From contig JAFPWZ010000055.1 in the NCBI GenBank assembly GCA_017412625.1, forward strand, positions 1 through 33,652: a DNA stretch of 33,652 nt, in the 5' to 3' direction. A model generated the notes under the pieces. It was not told where the DNA came from. It made no database searches and worked only from the letters and a program-made list of their open reading frames with translations. Source of the DNA: Methanomicrobium sp. Its GTDB lineage: Archaea; Halobacteriota; Methanomicrobia; Methanomicrobiales; Methanomicrobiaceae. Below are positions 17,165 through 24,414 of this stretch, piece after piece. Within the stretch, counting starts at the first letter, position 1, and the number at the start of each line of letters is the position of its first letter. The position numbers and the translations under genes are program-made.

Positions 17165-19030
17165 ATGAACAAAGACTCCGAGAAGTACTTCACGCCTCAG
17201 GAAGTTGCCGACGCACTCAAGGTTGAGGCGCGTACGGTCCACACATGGCTTCGTGACGGTCAGATGAAAGGGGTAAAGATCGGCAGACTCTGGCGAATTC
17301 CGCAGAGCGAGATAGATAAAGCCAGCGGCGCCGAGAGCGTTCCCGAAGAATCCGTATCAAGAGTGCCGTTTGAGAAAGCCTACAATATGAAGAATTACGA
17401 AGAGACCTGTAAGAATTTCTCGATTGACGTTCCCGAATATTTCAACTTCGGATACGATGTCATAGACAAATGGGCGGAAACCGACAGAAACAAACTTGCA
17501 ATGATCTGGACCAATCAGCAGGGTCTGGAGAAGAAGTATTCATTCCGCGATCTTAAGAATCTCTCGAATCAGGTCGCAAATATTCTGTTAAAATACAATA
17601 TAAACAAGGGCGACCGCGTTCTTATTATGCTGCACCGCGTCCCCGAGTGGTGGATATTTGTCATAGGACTCATCAAACTCGGCGCCGTTGTATGTCCGTG
17701 TCCGACTCTGCTTACACCGAAGGACCTCAAATACAGAATAAATGCCGGCAAGTTCAAGATGGTCATCACCGACCTTGAGAATGCACCCAAGATCAACAAG
17801 ATCTGCAAGCAGTGCCCGACGCTGAGGACAAGGATGGTCGTTGACGGCGAGCTCGAGAACTGGGCGAGCTATCCGATGGAACTTCTGTATCCGGCGCCTG
17901 TATCCCATAAATCCGTAAGTATGCCCGCGGATCTGCGCACACGCTCCAAAGATCCGATGCTGATTTACTTTACATCCGGCACCACGGGTGAACCCAAGAT
18001 GGTGCTGCACAACAACGCATACCCGCTGGGTCACCGCGTTACCGCCGAACTCTGGCACGACCTTACACCGAACGACGTTCATTTCACGTCCTCGGATACG
18101 GGATGGGCAAAATGTGCGTGGGGCAAGATCTTCGGTCAGTGGATTGCGGGCGCATGTCTGCTCGTAATCGATTTCAGGGGCAAATTCGAGGCTACCCAGC
18201 TTCTGCCCTTCCTCGAGAAGTATGAGGTTACGAGTTTCTGCTGTCCGCCGACAATCTACCGCATGCTCATATTGGCGGATTTAAGCAAATTCGACCTCTC
18301 CGAGCTTCGCCACTGCTGCAGTGCCGGCGAGCCCCTCAATCCCGAGGTTATCAGAATATGGGAGGAGGGAACGGGTCTTACCATCCACGAGGGATACGGT
18401 CAGTCCGAGACCTGCTGTGCGATAGCGTCCTTCACCTGCATCAAGAACAAACCCGGTTCAATGGGCAAGCCTTCGCCGGGATGGAATATCGAGCTTCACG
18501 ATGACGAAGGAAAACCCGTGAAAGACTACGAGGAAGGCAGAATTGCCATCTCGCTCAATCCCAGACCCGTCGGTCTTATTGTCGAATACCTCAACAACGA
18601 GGAGGCGAACCGCGAGTCGTTCGTAAACGGATATTACTATACCGGAGATAAGGCATACCGCGACGAAGACGGTTATTTCTGGTTCGTCGGCAGAAACGAT
18701 GATGTCATTAAGAGTTCGGGATACAGAATCGGTCCGTTCGAGGTCGAATCCGCACTTCTGGAACATCCCGCGGTCAAGGAATCGGCGGTTGTCGGCACGC
18801 CCGACAGGATACGCGGAATGGTCGTCAAGGCGTTTATTGTCCTTAATGCCGGATTTGAGCCGAGTGACGAGCTGATTGTGGATATTCAGAAATTCGTGAA
18901 GGAGATAACGGCGCCTTACAAGTATCCGCGTGTGATAGAGTTCATAGACGAACTTCCGAAGACAATCTCGGGAAAGATCAAAAGAAACGAACTCCGAGAG
19001 ATTGAGCTTAAGAAATCAAGAGGAGAGTAA
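17165..19030 (+). CDS. AMP-forming acyl-CoA synthetase with N-terminal excisionase-type helix-turn-helix domain
   Basis: A 621-residue fusion. Residues about 7-53 form an excisionase/MerR-like HTH: YFTPQEVADALKVEARTVHT, then a wing with MKGVKIGRLWRIPQSEIDKA. After a linker of about 20 residues the rest is a complete ANL enzyme of the medium-chain/branched acyl-CoA synthetase group. It has the phosphate loop YFTSGTTGEPK (268-278), EGYGQSE (409-415), YTGDKAYRDEDGYFWFVGR, the DDVIKSSGYRIGPFEVE hinge, and catalytic Lys604 in KTISGKIKR. It should activate a carboxylic acid to acyl-AMP and then acyl-CoA; related methanogen enzymes use 2-methylbutyrate-like acids. All catalytic motifs are intact. 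The HTH is in frame with no internal stop, and its ATG is the only sensible start. A gene-control role for the enzyme is inferred. Confidence 0.9.
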   Translation: MNKDSEKYFTPQEVADALKVEARTVHTWLRDGQMKGVKIGRLWRIPQSEIDKASGAESVPEESVSRVPFEKAYNMKNYEETCKNFSIDVPEYFNFGYDVIDKWAETDRNKLAMIWTNQQGLEKKYSFRDLKNLSNQVANILLKYNINKGDRVLIMLHRVPEWWIFVIGLIKLGAVVCPCPTLLTPKDLKYRINAGKFKMVITDLENAPKINKICKQCPTLRTRMVVDGELENWASYPMELLYPAPVSHKSVSMPADLRTRSKDPMLIYFTSGTTGEPKMVLHNNAYPLGHRVTAELWHDLTPNDVHFTSSDTGWAKCAWGKIFGQWIAGACLLVIDFRGKFEATQLLPFLEKYEVTSFCCPPTIYRMLILADLSKFDLSELRHCCSAGEPLNPEVIRIWEEGTGLTIHEGYGQSETCCAIASFTCIKNKPGSMGKPSPGWNIELHDDEGKPVKDYEEGRIAISLNPRPVGLIVEYLNNEEANRESFVNGYYYTGDKAYRDEDGYFWFVGRNDDVIKSSGYRIGPFEVESALLEHPAVKESAVVGTPDRIRGMVVKAFIVLNAGFEPSDELIVDIQKFVKEITAPYKYPRVIEFIDELPKTISGKIKRNELREIELKKSRGE

Positions 19031-19104
19031 TCCTCTTTTTTCCGGTTTTCAATTTTTTATTATCCGTTTTTCATTTTTTTCAATTTTTCAATTTCTCATA
19101 TTTT
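19031..19104 (+). terminator. T-run terminator region after the HTH-acyl-CoA synthetase
   Basis: Directly after the stop codon there are at least five T-rich runs (CTTTTTT, CAATTTTTT, GTTTTT, CATTTTTTT, CAATTTTT) without a strong hairpin, which is the usual archaeal terminator form. This suggests that the two synthetase genes are transcribed separately despite being tandem. Confidence 0.65.
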
Positions 19105-19340
19105 CCACAGTGGATATCTGCATCATACATACACCGACTGTGGCACCATATGAACTGACTTCGGTGCGGCAAAGTCGTGGAAAAGCACCGCACATGGATT
19201 AACAGGAGCACCTTACACATATTGACATGGCAATGTGCATACATCATTTGGTGCATATCTTGTGGCAAATTCATGTATGTGGTGCGCAATCAAGAATAGT
19301 ATTATATACAAAGCACCACAACCACTATTCACAATGGTGC
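19105..19340 (+). promoter_or_regulatory. operator-rich promoter of the RHH-acyl-CoA synthetase: eight helically spaced GGTGC/GCACC boxes
   Basis: GCACC or its complement GGTGC starts at 19143, 19163, 19185, 19208, 19250, 19281, 19313 and 19336. The steps are 20, 22, 23, 42, 31, 32 and 23 bases, all close to whole multiples of a 10.5-base turn. Random expectation in 200 bases is about 0.4 copies. The last three boxes bracket the TATA element TTATATAC (19302-19309) and cover the start codon. TATA position puts transcription start at about 19331, so the mRNA is nearly leaderless with the ATG at 19334. A 7-base inverted repeat CCACAGT/ACTGTGG (19105-19111 and 19137-19143) lies at the upstream end. 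Array-type operators like this suit ribbon-helix-helix proteins such as the one encoded downstream (inference). Confidence 0.7.
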
Positions 19341-21235
19341 GATTTTCCGTAACTATGGATGACAAACTCGTCGGAAAGATAGATGATTTGTCTGCAAAAC
19401 AGGGTAAATCCCGCTCGGAATGGATAAACGATGTCTGCGGCGAAAGTGTTGCCGAAGGCGGTGCGGTCGGTGCAAAATCCGACGCAGCCAATCAATGCGT
19501 AACCGAAGTTCTGACACTCCGCGACCGAATCCCCAAGAGCACTCCGAACATGGAGGACTATGACACGGTCTACAAAAACTTCAGGATCGATGTTCCCGAA
19601 TACTTCAATTTCGGATTCGATGTCGTGGACGCATGGGGCAAAATCGACAGAAACAAGCGTGCGATGGTCTGGATTAATCAGAGCGGCTATGAAAAGGCAT
19701 TTTCATTCCATCAGATTACCAACAAGTCCAATCAGGCGGCAAACATGCTCCTCAAATACGGCATCAAGAAGGGTGACCGCGTTGCTCTTATGCTCCCGCG
19801 TGTTCCCGAGTGGTGGTTCTTTGCGCTGGCATGCATCAAACTCGGTGCGGTCTTCGTCCCCTGTCCTACGATGCTGACGCCCAAAGATCTCAAATACCGT
19901 GCGAATGCCGCCGGATTCAAAATGATCGTCACAAATATGGAGAACGCATCGAAAGTTGAAGAGATCTGCCCGGAATGTGCCTCGCTTCGTTCAAGGCTTG
20001 TCGTGGACGGCGTTCGCGACAACTGGATCAGCTACCTTGTGGAGCTTGACTACCCCGCGCCCGTATCCAGTAAACTTGTGATGAGCGGTATTGAAAAGAC
20101 GCGTTCATCCGATCCGATGGTCATGTATTTCACCTCGGGAACCACGGGTGAGGCAAAGATGGTTCTTCACGATCATGCACTTGCTCTGGGACATCTGACA
20201 ACCGGCGCCTTCTGGCTCGATCTCAAGAAGGACGACGTGCACCTCACGCTCTCCGATACCGGATGGGGCAAATCTTCGTGGGGCAAGTTCTTCGGTCCGT
20301 GGATTCAGGGTGCCTGCAGTATCGTCTATGACTACCGCGGCAAGTTCAACGCGACCGAGATCCTTCCTATCCTCGAAAAGTATGAGATTACGTCGTTCTG
20401 CTGTCCGCCGACAATCTACCGTATGCTGATAATGGCGGACTTAAACAAGTTCGACCTTAAATCGCTTCGCCACTGCTGCAGTGCCGGCGAACCGCTCAAC
20501 CCCGAGGTAATCAAGGTCTGGAAAGAGGGAACGGGTCTTACAATCTATGAGGGATACGGTCAGACCGAGCTTACTCTCTGTATCGGCACTTTCCCGTGCA
20601 TGGAGGTCAAGCCGGGTTCCATGGGTAAACCGGCGCCCGGATGGCATATCGAGCTTCACGACGACAACGGAAAGAAGGTCGGCATCGGCGAGGTCGGAAG
20701 AATCGCGATTAAGGTCAATCCCAAGCCCGTCGGCATGTTCATGGAGTATGTGGACAATCCCGAGGAGAACAAAGCGGCGTTCTCAAACGGCTTCTACTAT
20801 ACCGGCGACAAGGCGTATATGGACAATGACGGTTACTTCTGGTTCGTGGGCAGGAGCGATGACGTCATCAAGAGTTCCGGTTACAGAATCGGTCCGTTCG
20901 AGGTGGAATCGGCAATCATGGAGCATCCGAGCGTGAAGGAGGTGGCCGTTGTGGGTTCACCCGATCCTATCCGCGGACTGGTCGTAAAGGCGTTTATCGT
21001 GCTTAAAGACGGATATGAGCCCTCGGATGCTCTTGTTGTGGATATTCAGAAGCATGTGAAGAGAACTACGGCGCCTTACAAGTATCCGCGTGTGATTGAG
21101 TTCGTTGAGGACCTTCCGAAGACTATTTCGGGTAAGATAAGACGCAATGTCCTTCGCGATGCCGAGATTAAGAAACATGTCGAGGCAATGAAGTCCCATG
21201 CCGAGGCTGCGAAGAACTCACAGAAACGCGACTGA
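19334..21235 (+). CDS. AMP-forming acyl-CoA synthetase with N-terminal ribbon-helix-helix DNA-binding domain
   Basis: A 633-residue fusion and a close paralog of the gene before it, except for the N-terminus. Residues 1-37 (VRFSVTMDDKLVGKIDDL, then a helix with KSRSEWINDV) are a textbook CopG/MetJ-type ribbon-helix-helix: a short beta strand, helix, turn, and the conserved SRSE start of helix 2. A linker of about 35 residues follows, then the full ANL enzyme: YFTSGTTGEAK (265-275), YEGYGQTE (405-412), YTGDKAYMDNDGYFWFVGR, the DDVIKSSGYRIGPFEVE hinge and catalytic Lys601 in KTISGKIRR. I chose the ATG at 19334 because the RHH begins there and a TATA box is placed for a leaderless start; an upstream ATG in frame (19235) precedes the TATA. 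The enzyme may repress its own promoter (inference). Confidence 0.92.
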   Translation: MVRFSVTMDDKLVGKIDDLSAKQGKSRSEWINDVCGESVAEGGAVGAKSDAANQCVTEVLTLRDRIPKSTPNMEDYDTVYKNFRIDVPEYFNFGFDVVDAWGKIDRNKRAMVWINQSGYEKAFSFHQITNKSNQAANMLLKYGIKKGDRVALMLPRVPEWWFFALACIKLGAVFVPCPTMLTPKDLKYRANAAGFKMIVTNMENASKVEEICPECASLRSRLVVDGVRDNWISYLVELDYPAPVSSKLVMSGIEKTRSSDPMVMYFTSGTTGEAKMVLHDHALALGHLTTGAFWLDLKKDDVHLTLSDTGWGKSSWGKFFGPWIQGACSIVYDYRGKFNATEILPILEKYEITSFCCPPTIYRMLIMADLNKFDLKSLRHCCSAGEPLNPEVIKVWKEGTGLTIYEGYGQTELTLCIGTFPCMEVKPGSMGKPAPGWHIELHDDNGKKVGIGEVGRIAIKVNPKPVGMFMEYVDNPEENKAAFSNGFYYTGDKAYMDNDGYFWFVGRSDDVIKSSGYRIGPFEVESAIMEHPSVKEVAVVGSPDPIRGLVVKAFIVLKDGYEPSDALVVDIQKHVKRTTAPYKYPRVIEFVEDLPKTISGKIRRNVLRDAEIKKHVEAMKSHAEAAKNSQKRD

Positions 21236-21282
21236 ATTTAGGAAGAACATATCAAAAAGAACCGATAAATAATCAGACCCCC

Positions 21283-21328
21283 TTTATTTTTTTGAGATCC
21301 GTGATGCGACTCCCGCCGGATTCGGCGG
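21283..21328 (+). terminator. T-run followed by a GC hairpin after the RHH-acyl-CoA synthetase
   Basis: A run CTTTATTTTTTTG ends at about 21294. About 20 bases later there is a perfect 6-base stem with a 4-base loop, CCGCCG-GATT-CGGCGG (21313-21328). The T-run is the likely terminator; the hairpin may be a processing signal or simply part of the spacer before the tRNA. Confidence 0.5.
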
Positions 21329-21407
21329 ATTCGGGTCTGCCAATTCGCACAAAGACCAAAGTTTATTTTATAGGAGCGCCTATTTATTAAAGCACAATTT
21401 TATTGGA

Positions 21408-21492
21408 GCGAGGGTTGCCGAGCCAGGTCAAAGGCGATAGGTTCAGGGCCTATTTACGTAGGTATTCGAGGGTTCGAATCCCTTCCCTCGCA
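21408..21492 (+). tRNA. tRNA-Leu, anticodon CAG
   Basis: An 85-base cloverleaf with the long variable arm of a class II tRNA. The acceptor stem is GCGAGGG paired with CCCTCGC (21485-21491) plus discriminator A; the D arm is GCC...GGC; the anticodon stem is ATAGG/CCTAT with loop TTCAGGG, placing anticodon CAG at 21444-21446; the T arm holds GGTTCGAATCC. No intron is present and CCA is not encoded. A/T-rich TATA-like sequence (TTTATTTTATAGG and TATTTATTAA) lies 20-45 bases upstream. Confidence 0.97.
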
Positions 21493-21526
21493 CTAGTTTC
21501 ATGATTTTTTGATGCTTCGGTTATTC

Positions 21527-21571
21527 GATTCTTCGATAATTGATTCTACGATAATTGATTCTTCGATAATT
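21527..21571. repeat. 15-base tandem repeat downstream of tRNA-Leu
   Basis: Three adjacent units: GATTCTTCGATAATT, GATTCTACGATAATT, GATTCTTCGATAATT, followed by a partial GATTC. The repeat lies between the tRNA and the convergent DUF1294 gene. A minus-strand reading frame through it encodes only a repetitive peptide and is not a credible gene. Confidence 0.9.
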
Positions 21572-21637
21572 GATTCGGGATAAAACAGTAATTGATTGCA
21601 AAAGTGATTTGTTTTTAAAAAATAATTTGAATGCCGG

Positions 21638-21913
21638 TTAAAAGATGCCGAGCACAAACTTTGCGATGAGCAGAATGTGTACGACCGCAAAGAGATAGAC
21701 CAGATAGAACTTGGGTTTATGCGTCTTGTGGTGCATGATGTGCATTGCCGCGATTGCTCCGAAGGGTCCGAAGATTGCGCAGGTGATAAGCGAACTCTCG
21801 GGTGTTCTCCAGTCTTTGTTGACCGCTTTTCTCTTGTCGTTTGCGTAAACAAGGGCAACGACGACGTTTAATATGATATAGATCAGAACTGCGTATCCAA
21901 TGTCGATAATAAT
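21638..21913 (-). CDS. DUF1294-family small membrane protein with no canonical start codon
   Basis: An uninterrupted 91-codon minus-strand frame encoding a convincing DUF1294 protein. It has three hydrophobic segments (about residues 5-23, 42-60, 69-88) and the family core WRTPESSLITCAIFGPFGAI, then AAMHIMHHKTHKPKF, where the family has R-P-E, a glycine-rich turn and H-K-T-x-K-x-K-F. There is no ATG, GTG or TTG in frame before the core; the frame opens after TAA with GGA TGT GAG ATT ATT ATC GAC. GGATGTGA is an acceptable ribosome site, and a TATA-like GAATATATC lies about 50 bases upstream, so initiation at one of the ATT/ATT/ATC codons is plausible. A lost start codon or a sequencing error are alternatives. 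Function of the family is unknown. Confidence 0.75.
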   Translation of the reverse strand: MIIDIGYAVLIYIILNVVVALVYANDKRKAVNKDWRTPESSLITCAIFGPFGAIAAMHIMHHKTHKPKFYLVYLFAVVHILLIAKFVLGIF

Positions 21914-22177
21914 CTCACATCCTTAATGCGTCTTGAATTTCTTCTCGTAATCCTCTGATATATTCTATCGGCGTTTTTTGAATATAATACTGTGTTTTTT
22001 ATAATACTGCGTTTTTGCGGAATTAAGGTTGGGGGGGTCGTGCTGGCGGACTTATGCGGATATACCGTCATGTTACGATTGCGTAATGTATCATCCGTCT
22101 GCAAACTGAAATACTAATAAACATCTTCTTTGCTTATTATGCATATCTAATATAGGAAAAGAGAGTGATGATGATAA

Positions 22178-23362
22178 ATGACGTATGGTCACAGCGGTGA
22201 AAACTATATTGTCACTGTAGGAGGTCAGAGTTTGTGTCTTGTTTTCGAACGGGACGGTCTGCGGCTTAACTCCATATCCGAGTCGGTTGAGCCGTATTTT
22301 TATGCCTACAACTCAATTCTTAAAATTAAAGAATCGGCGGGGTCGATACCTTCTATCGGGATAACCGTGAACTACGGCGATTTCGGAGATGCCGTAATAG
22401 ATATTGATTTTAAGAGCGCCGACGAGATGAAGAAGGCGCTTGAGGAATTGACGGCACGCAGGAATTCTCCGGCCGCATCCTCAGCATCCGCGGCGGGTCC
22501 GTCGGCATCATCGGTATCATCCGCATCGGGGGCATCATCGGGTAATTCCTCAGCGGGTTACAACCCCTCAAAAAGTTCCGACTATTCGGGCAGGTCATAC
22601 CGGCAATCTGAGAATTCTTCATATTCGGGATCATACAGGGGATCATCCGGTTCTTACCCGGGTTCCTATTCGGGATCTTACTCCGGTTCACATTCAGGTT
22701 CATATTCGGGTTCATATTCAAATTCGAGTTCTTACTCCTCACCTTCGGATTCATACTCCAACCGCTATTATCACTCTCAGGACATCCCCGAATCCGCGGA
22801 AGAACTCTCAATTCAGGAGAAATACATCGAGTTTCTGAGGTATCCGTCCGAGACCTTCGAGGCGATAAAATACGAGACTCCGGATAAGAGCCTCTTCTAC
22901 TTCATCGTCGTTCTCTTCCTGTTTGCGGCAGTAAACACGATAGTCTGCGGATTTGTCGGGATGCTGGCGGCGCCGGACAACCCCTTTTTCGGGCATCTCT
23001 TCAGGGATTTCGGAAGTCTTGTGGTGACGACCCTGATTATATTCGTGATGACAGCCGCGGCTGTGGTAATCTACGGTCTCTGCACCCGCATCATGCTCAA
23101 TGCTTTGGGCTCGGAGCTTGAATTCCACGAATCCATGTCGATAACGTTTTACTCGGCAACGGCGTTCGGAACGGTCGGTCTGATCCCTCTTGTCGGCGTT
23201 TTCCTGGCGCCGTTTTACATGCTCTATCTCCAGATGAAGGGGCTTTGCAGTGCCTATGAGTTGGACACGACGGTCTCGCTGATTGCTTCCGTGGTTCCGT
23301 TTGCGGTTCTGTCGGGGCTGTTTTATTTCTTTATAATGAGCGGTGCGGTGGTGTACGCATGA
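22178..23362 (+). CDS. Yip1-like membrane protein with long Ser/Tyr/Gly low-complexity region (cassette copy 1)
   Basis: A 394-residue three-part protein. Residues 1-95 are a small beta-rich domain with VGGQSLCLVFERDGLRL and VEPYFYAYNSIL, which looks like a PH-type fold but which I cannot assign firmly. Residues 97-203 are low complexity, dominated by Ser, Tyr and Gly with SYSG and SGSY repeats. After the motif RYPSETFE (221-228), residues 238-392 form four or five membrane segments in the pattern of the Yip1 domain. The ATG follows GAGAGTGATGATG, a usable ribosome site, and an A/T box (TTATGCATATCTAATATAGG) lies upstream. Its stop overlaps the next gene as ATGA, so the two are made together. 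A paralog with the same architecture follows at 24415. Function unknown. Confidence 0.85.
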   Translation: MTYGHSGENYIVTVGGQSLCLVFERDGLRLNSISESVEPYFYAYNSILKIKESAGSIPSIGITVNYGDFGDAVIDIDFKSADEMKKALEELTARRNSPAASSASAAGPSASSVSSASGASSGNSSAGYNPSKSSDYSGRSYRQSENSSYSGSYRGSSGSYPGSYSGSYSGSHSGSYSGSYSNSSSYSSPSDSYSNRYYHSQDIPESAEELSIQEKYIEFLRYPSETFEAIKYETPDKSLFYFIVVLFLFAAVNTIVCGFVGMLAAPDNPFFGHLFRDFGSLVVTTLIIFVMTAAAVVIYGLCTRIMLNALGSELEFHESMSITFYSATAFGTVGLIPLVGVFLAPFYMLYLQMKGLCSAYELDTTVSLIASVVPFAVLSGLFYFFIMSGAVVYA

Positions 23363-24240
23363 GAACGATTAACCCGGGAACAATAATAATGGCGGCAGTT
23401 TTGCTGCTCGCTGCGGTTGCGGTGCCCGCAAGTGCGGATTTAACCGTCGATTTCGATTGGGAAATATATCAGATCAACCGTGCCGACTGGGCGGGACTGC
23501 CGGATTATAAGGATTATTCGGAATACACCACAATTTATGAGGTGCATTATACCGATGAAAGCACTACCGATGCCTCCGGCATAAAAAACAGAAAATGGGA
23601 ATTTTCGCCTTCGTACTGGGGCATGGAATCCGCGCCCAATCCCGTGTATATCTACACCGACGAGGAAGTGAAGAAATATAACGGCAGAGTAGAGGTAAAA
23701 CTTGAGGTCACGGATACCGATAATAACCACGATGATGAGAAGAAATGGGTGTATCTGGTCGAAGACGCATGGAATACCCATCCGATTCATTTGAAGACGC
23801 CTTCGTCAACGCCGACAGCCGCACCGACGCCGACACCAACCCCTACACCGGTTCAGACAACGGCGCCGACGGCAACTCCGACTCCGACAACCGAGCCTAC
23901 GACAGAACCGACATCCGAGCCGACTCAGACCGCAACTCCGACCCCGACACCCACGCCGACCGCAACCCCGACCGTTACGGCTACACCCACATCAACTCCG
24001 ACGCCGGTGCCGACGGTTGAGGCAACACCTTCGGAGACTGTCGTGCCCACGGTATCGCCCACGTCGGCACCGAAAGATACGGGTTCATCCAAAGAGGATG
24101 CCATAAACGGTCCCATTCCGCGTCCGCTTGCGGATACGTCGGATGCGGGACTGATGAAGCTGCCGCTGATATCCGATATTTTCGGATATATCCAGTATGT
24201 CTATGACAGCTATGTCAGCCTGATCAATTCGATAATTTAA
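23359..24240 (+). CDS. secreted protein with Pro/Thr-rich stalk (cassette copy 1)
   Basis: A 293-residue exported protein. A signal peptide (residues 1-26, cleavage after PASA) precedes a domain of about 120 residues containing YQINRADWAGLPDYKDYSEY and ending VYLVEDAW. Residues 148-243 are almost entirely Thr, Pro, Ala and Glu in TPTP-type repeats, typical of a glycosylated extracellular stalk. The protein ends with an amphipathic segment (LPLISDIFGYIQYVYDSYV) and has no clear PGF-type sorting signal or strong final membrane anchor. It starts within the stop of the Yip1-like gene. The second cassette encodes a shorter homolog. I recognise no family; surface location is inferred from signal peptide and stalk. 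Confidence 0.85.
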   Translation: MRTINPGTIIMAAVLLLAAVAVPASADLTVDFDWEIYQINRADWAGLPDYKDYSEYTTIYEVHYTDESTTDASGIKNRKWEFSPSYWGMESAPNPVYIYTDEEVKKYNGRVEVKLEVTDTDNNHDDEKKWVYLVEDAWNTHPIHLKTPSSTPTAAPTPTPTPTPVQTTAPTATPTPTTEPTTEPTSEPTQTATPTPTPTPTATPTVTATPTSTPTPVPTVEATPSETVVPTVSPTSAPKDTGSSKEDAINGPIPRPLADTSDAGLMKLPLISDIFGYIQYVYDSYVSLINSII

Positions 24241-24414
24241 TGATTTAACCGGCAAATTCCACTTTTTTTAAAGACTCTTACTCCGACGATGCGTGATTTT
24301 TTGTGGATGCATTCTGCGGTATTGAAAAGCATAATATTTTAATAAGTTAAACCTTAAAAGCAGAATAATTAATTACGAATAATTTTTCAGAGCAATTGAA
24401 TCAGGGATGGTATC
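24241..24414 (+). promoter_or_regulatory. terminator and promoter region between the two cassettes
   Basis: A T-run (CTTTTTTT, near 24264) after the first cassette is a probable terminator. Further on, CATAATATTTTAATAAG (about 24331-24347) is a good TATA candidate for the second cassette, giving a leader of roughly 55 bases. GGGATGGT just before the TTG at 24415 is the ribosome site. Each cassette is therefore probably its own transcript. Confidence 0.5.

Noticed and set aside
19235-19333. Upstream in-frame start (ATG at 19235) for the RHH-synthetase
   Set aside because: It lies before the TATA element, and the RHH domain begins exactly at the ATG at 19334.
21883-22104. 73-codon minus-strand frame upstream of the DUF1294 gene
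   Set aside because: Low-quality composition and no family pattern; considered as a frameshifted N-terminus of the DUF1294 gene, but its peptide does not resemble one.
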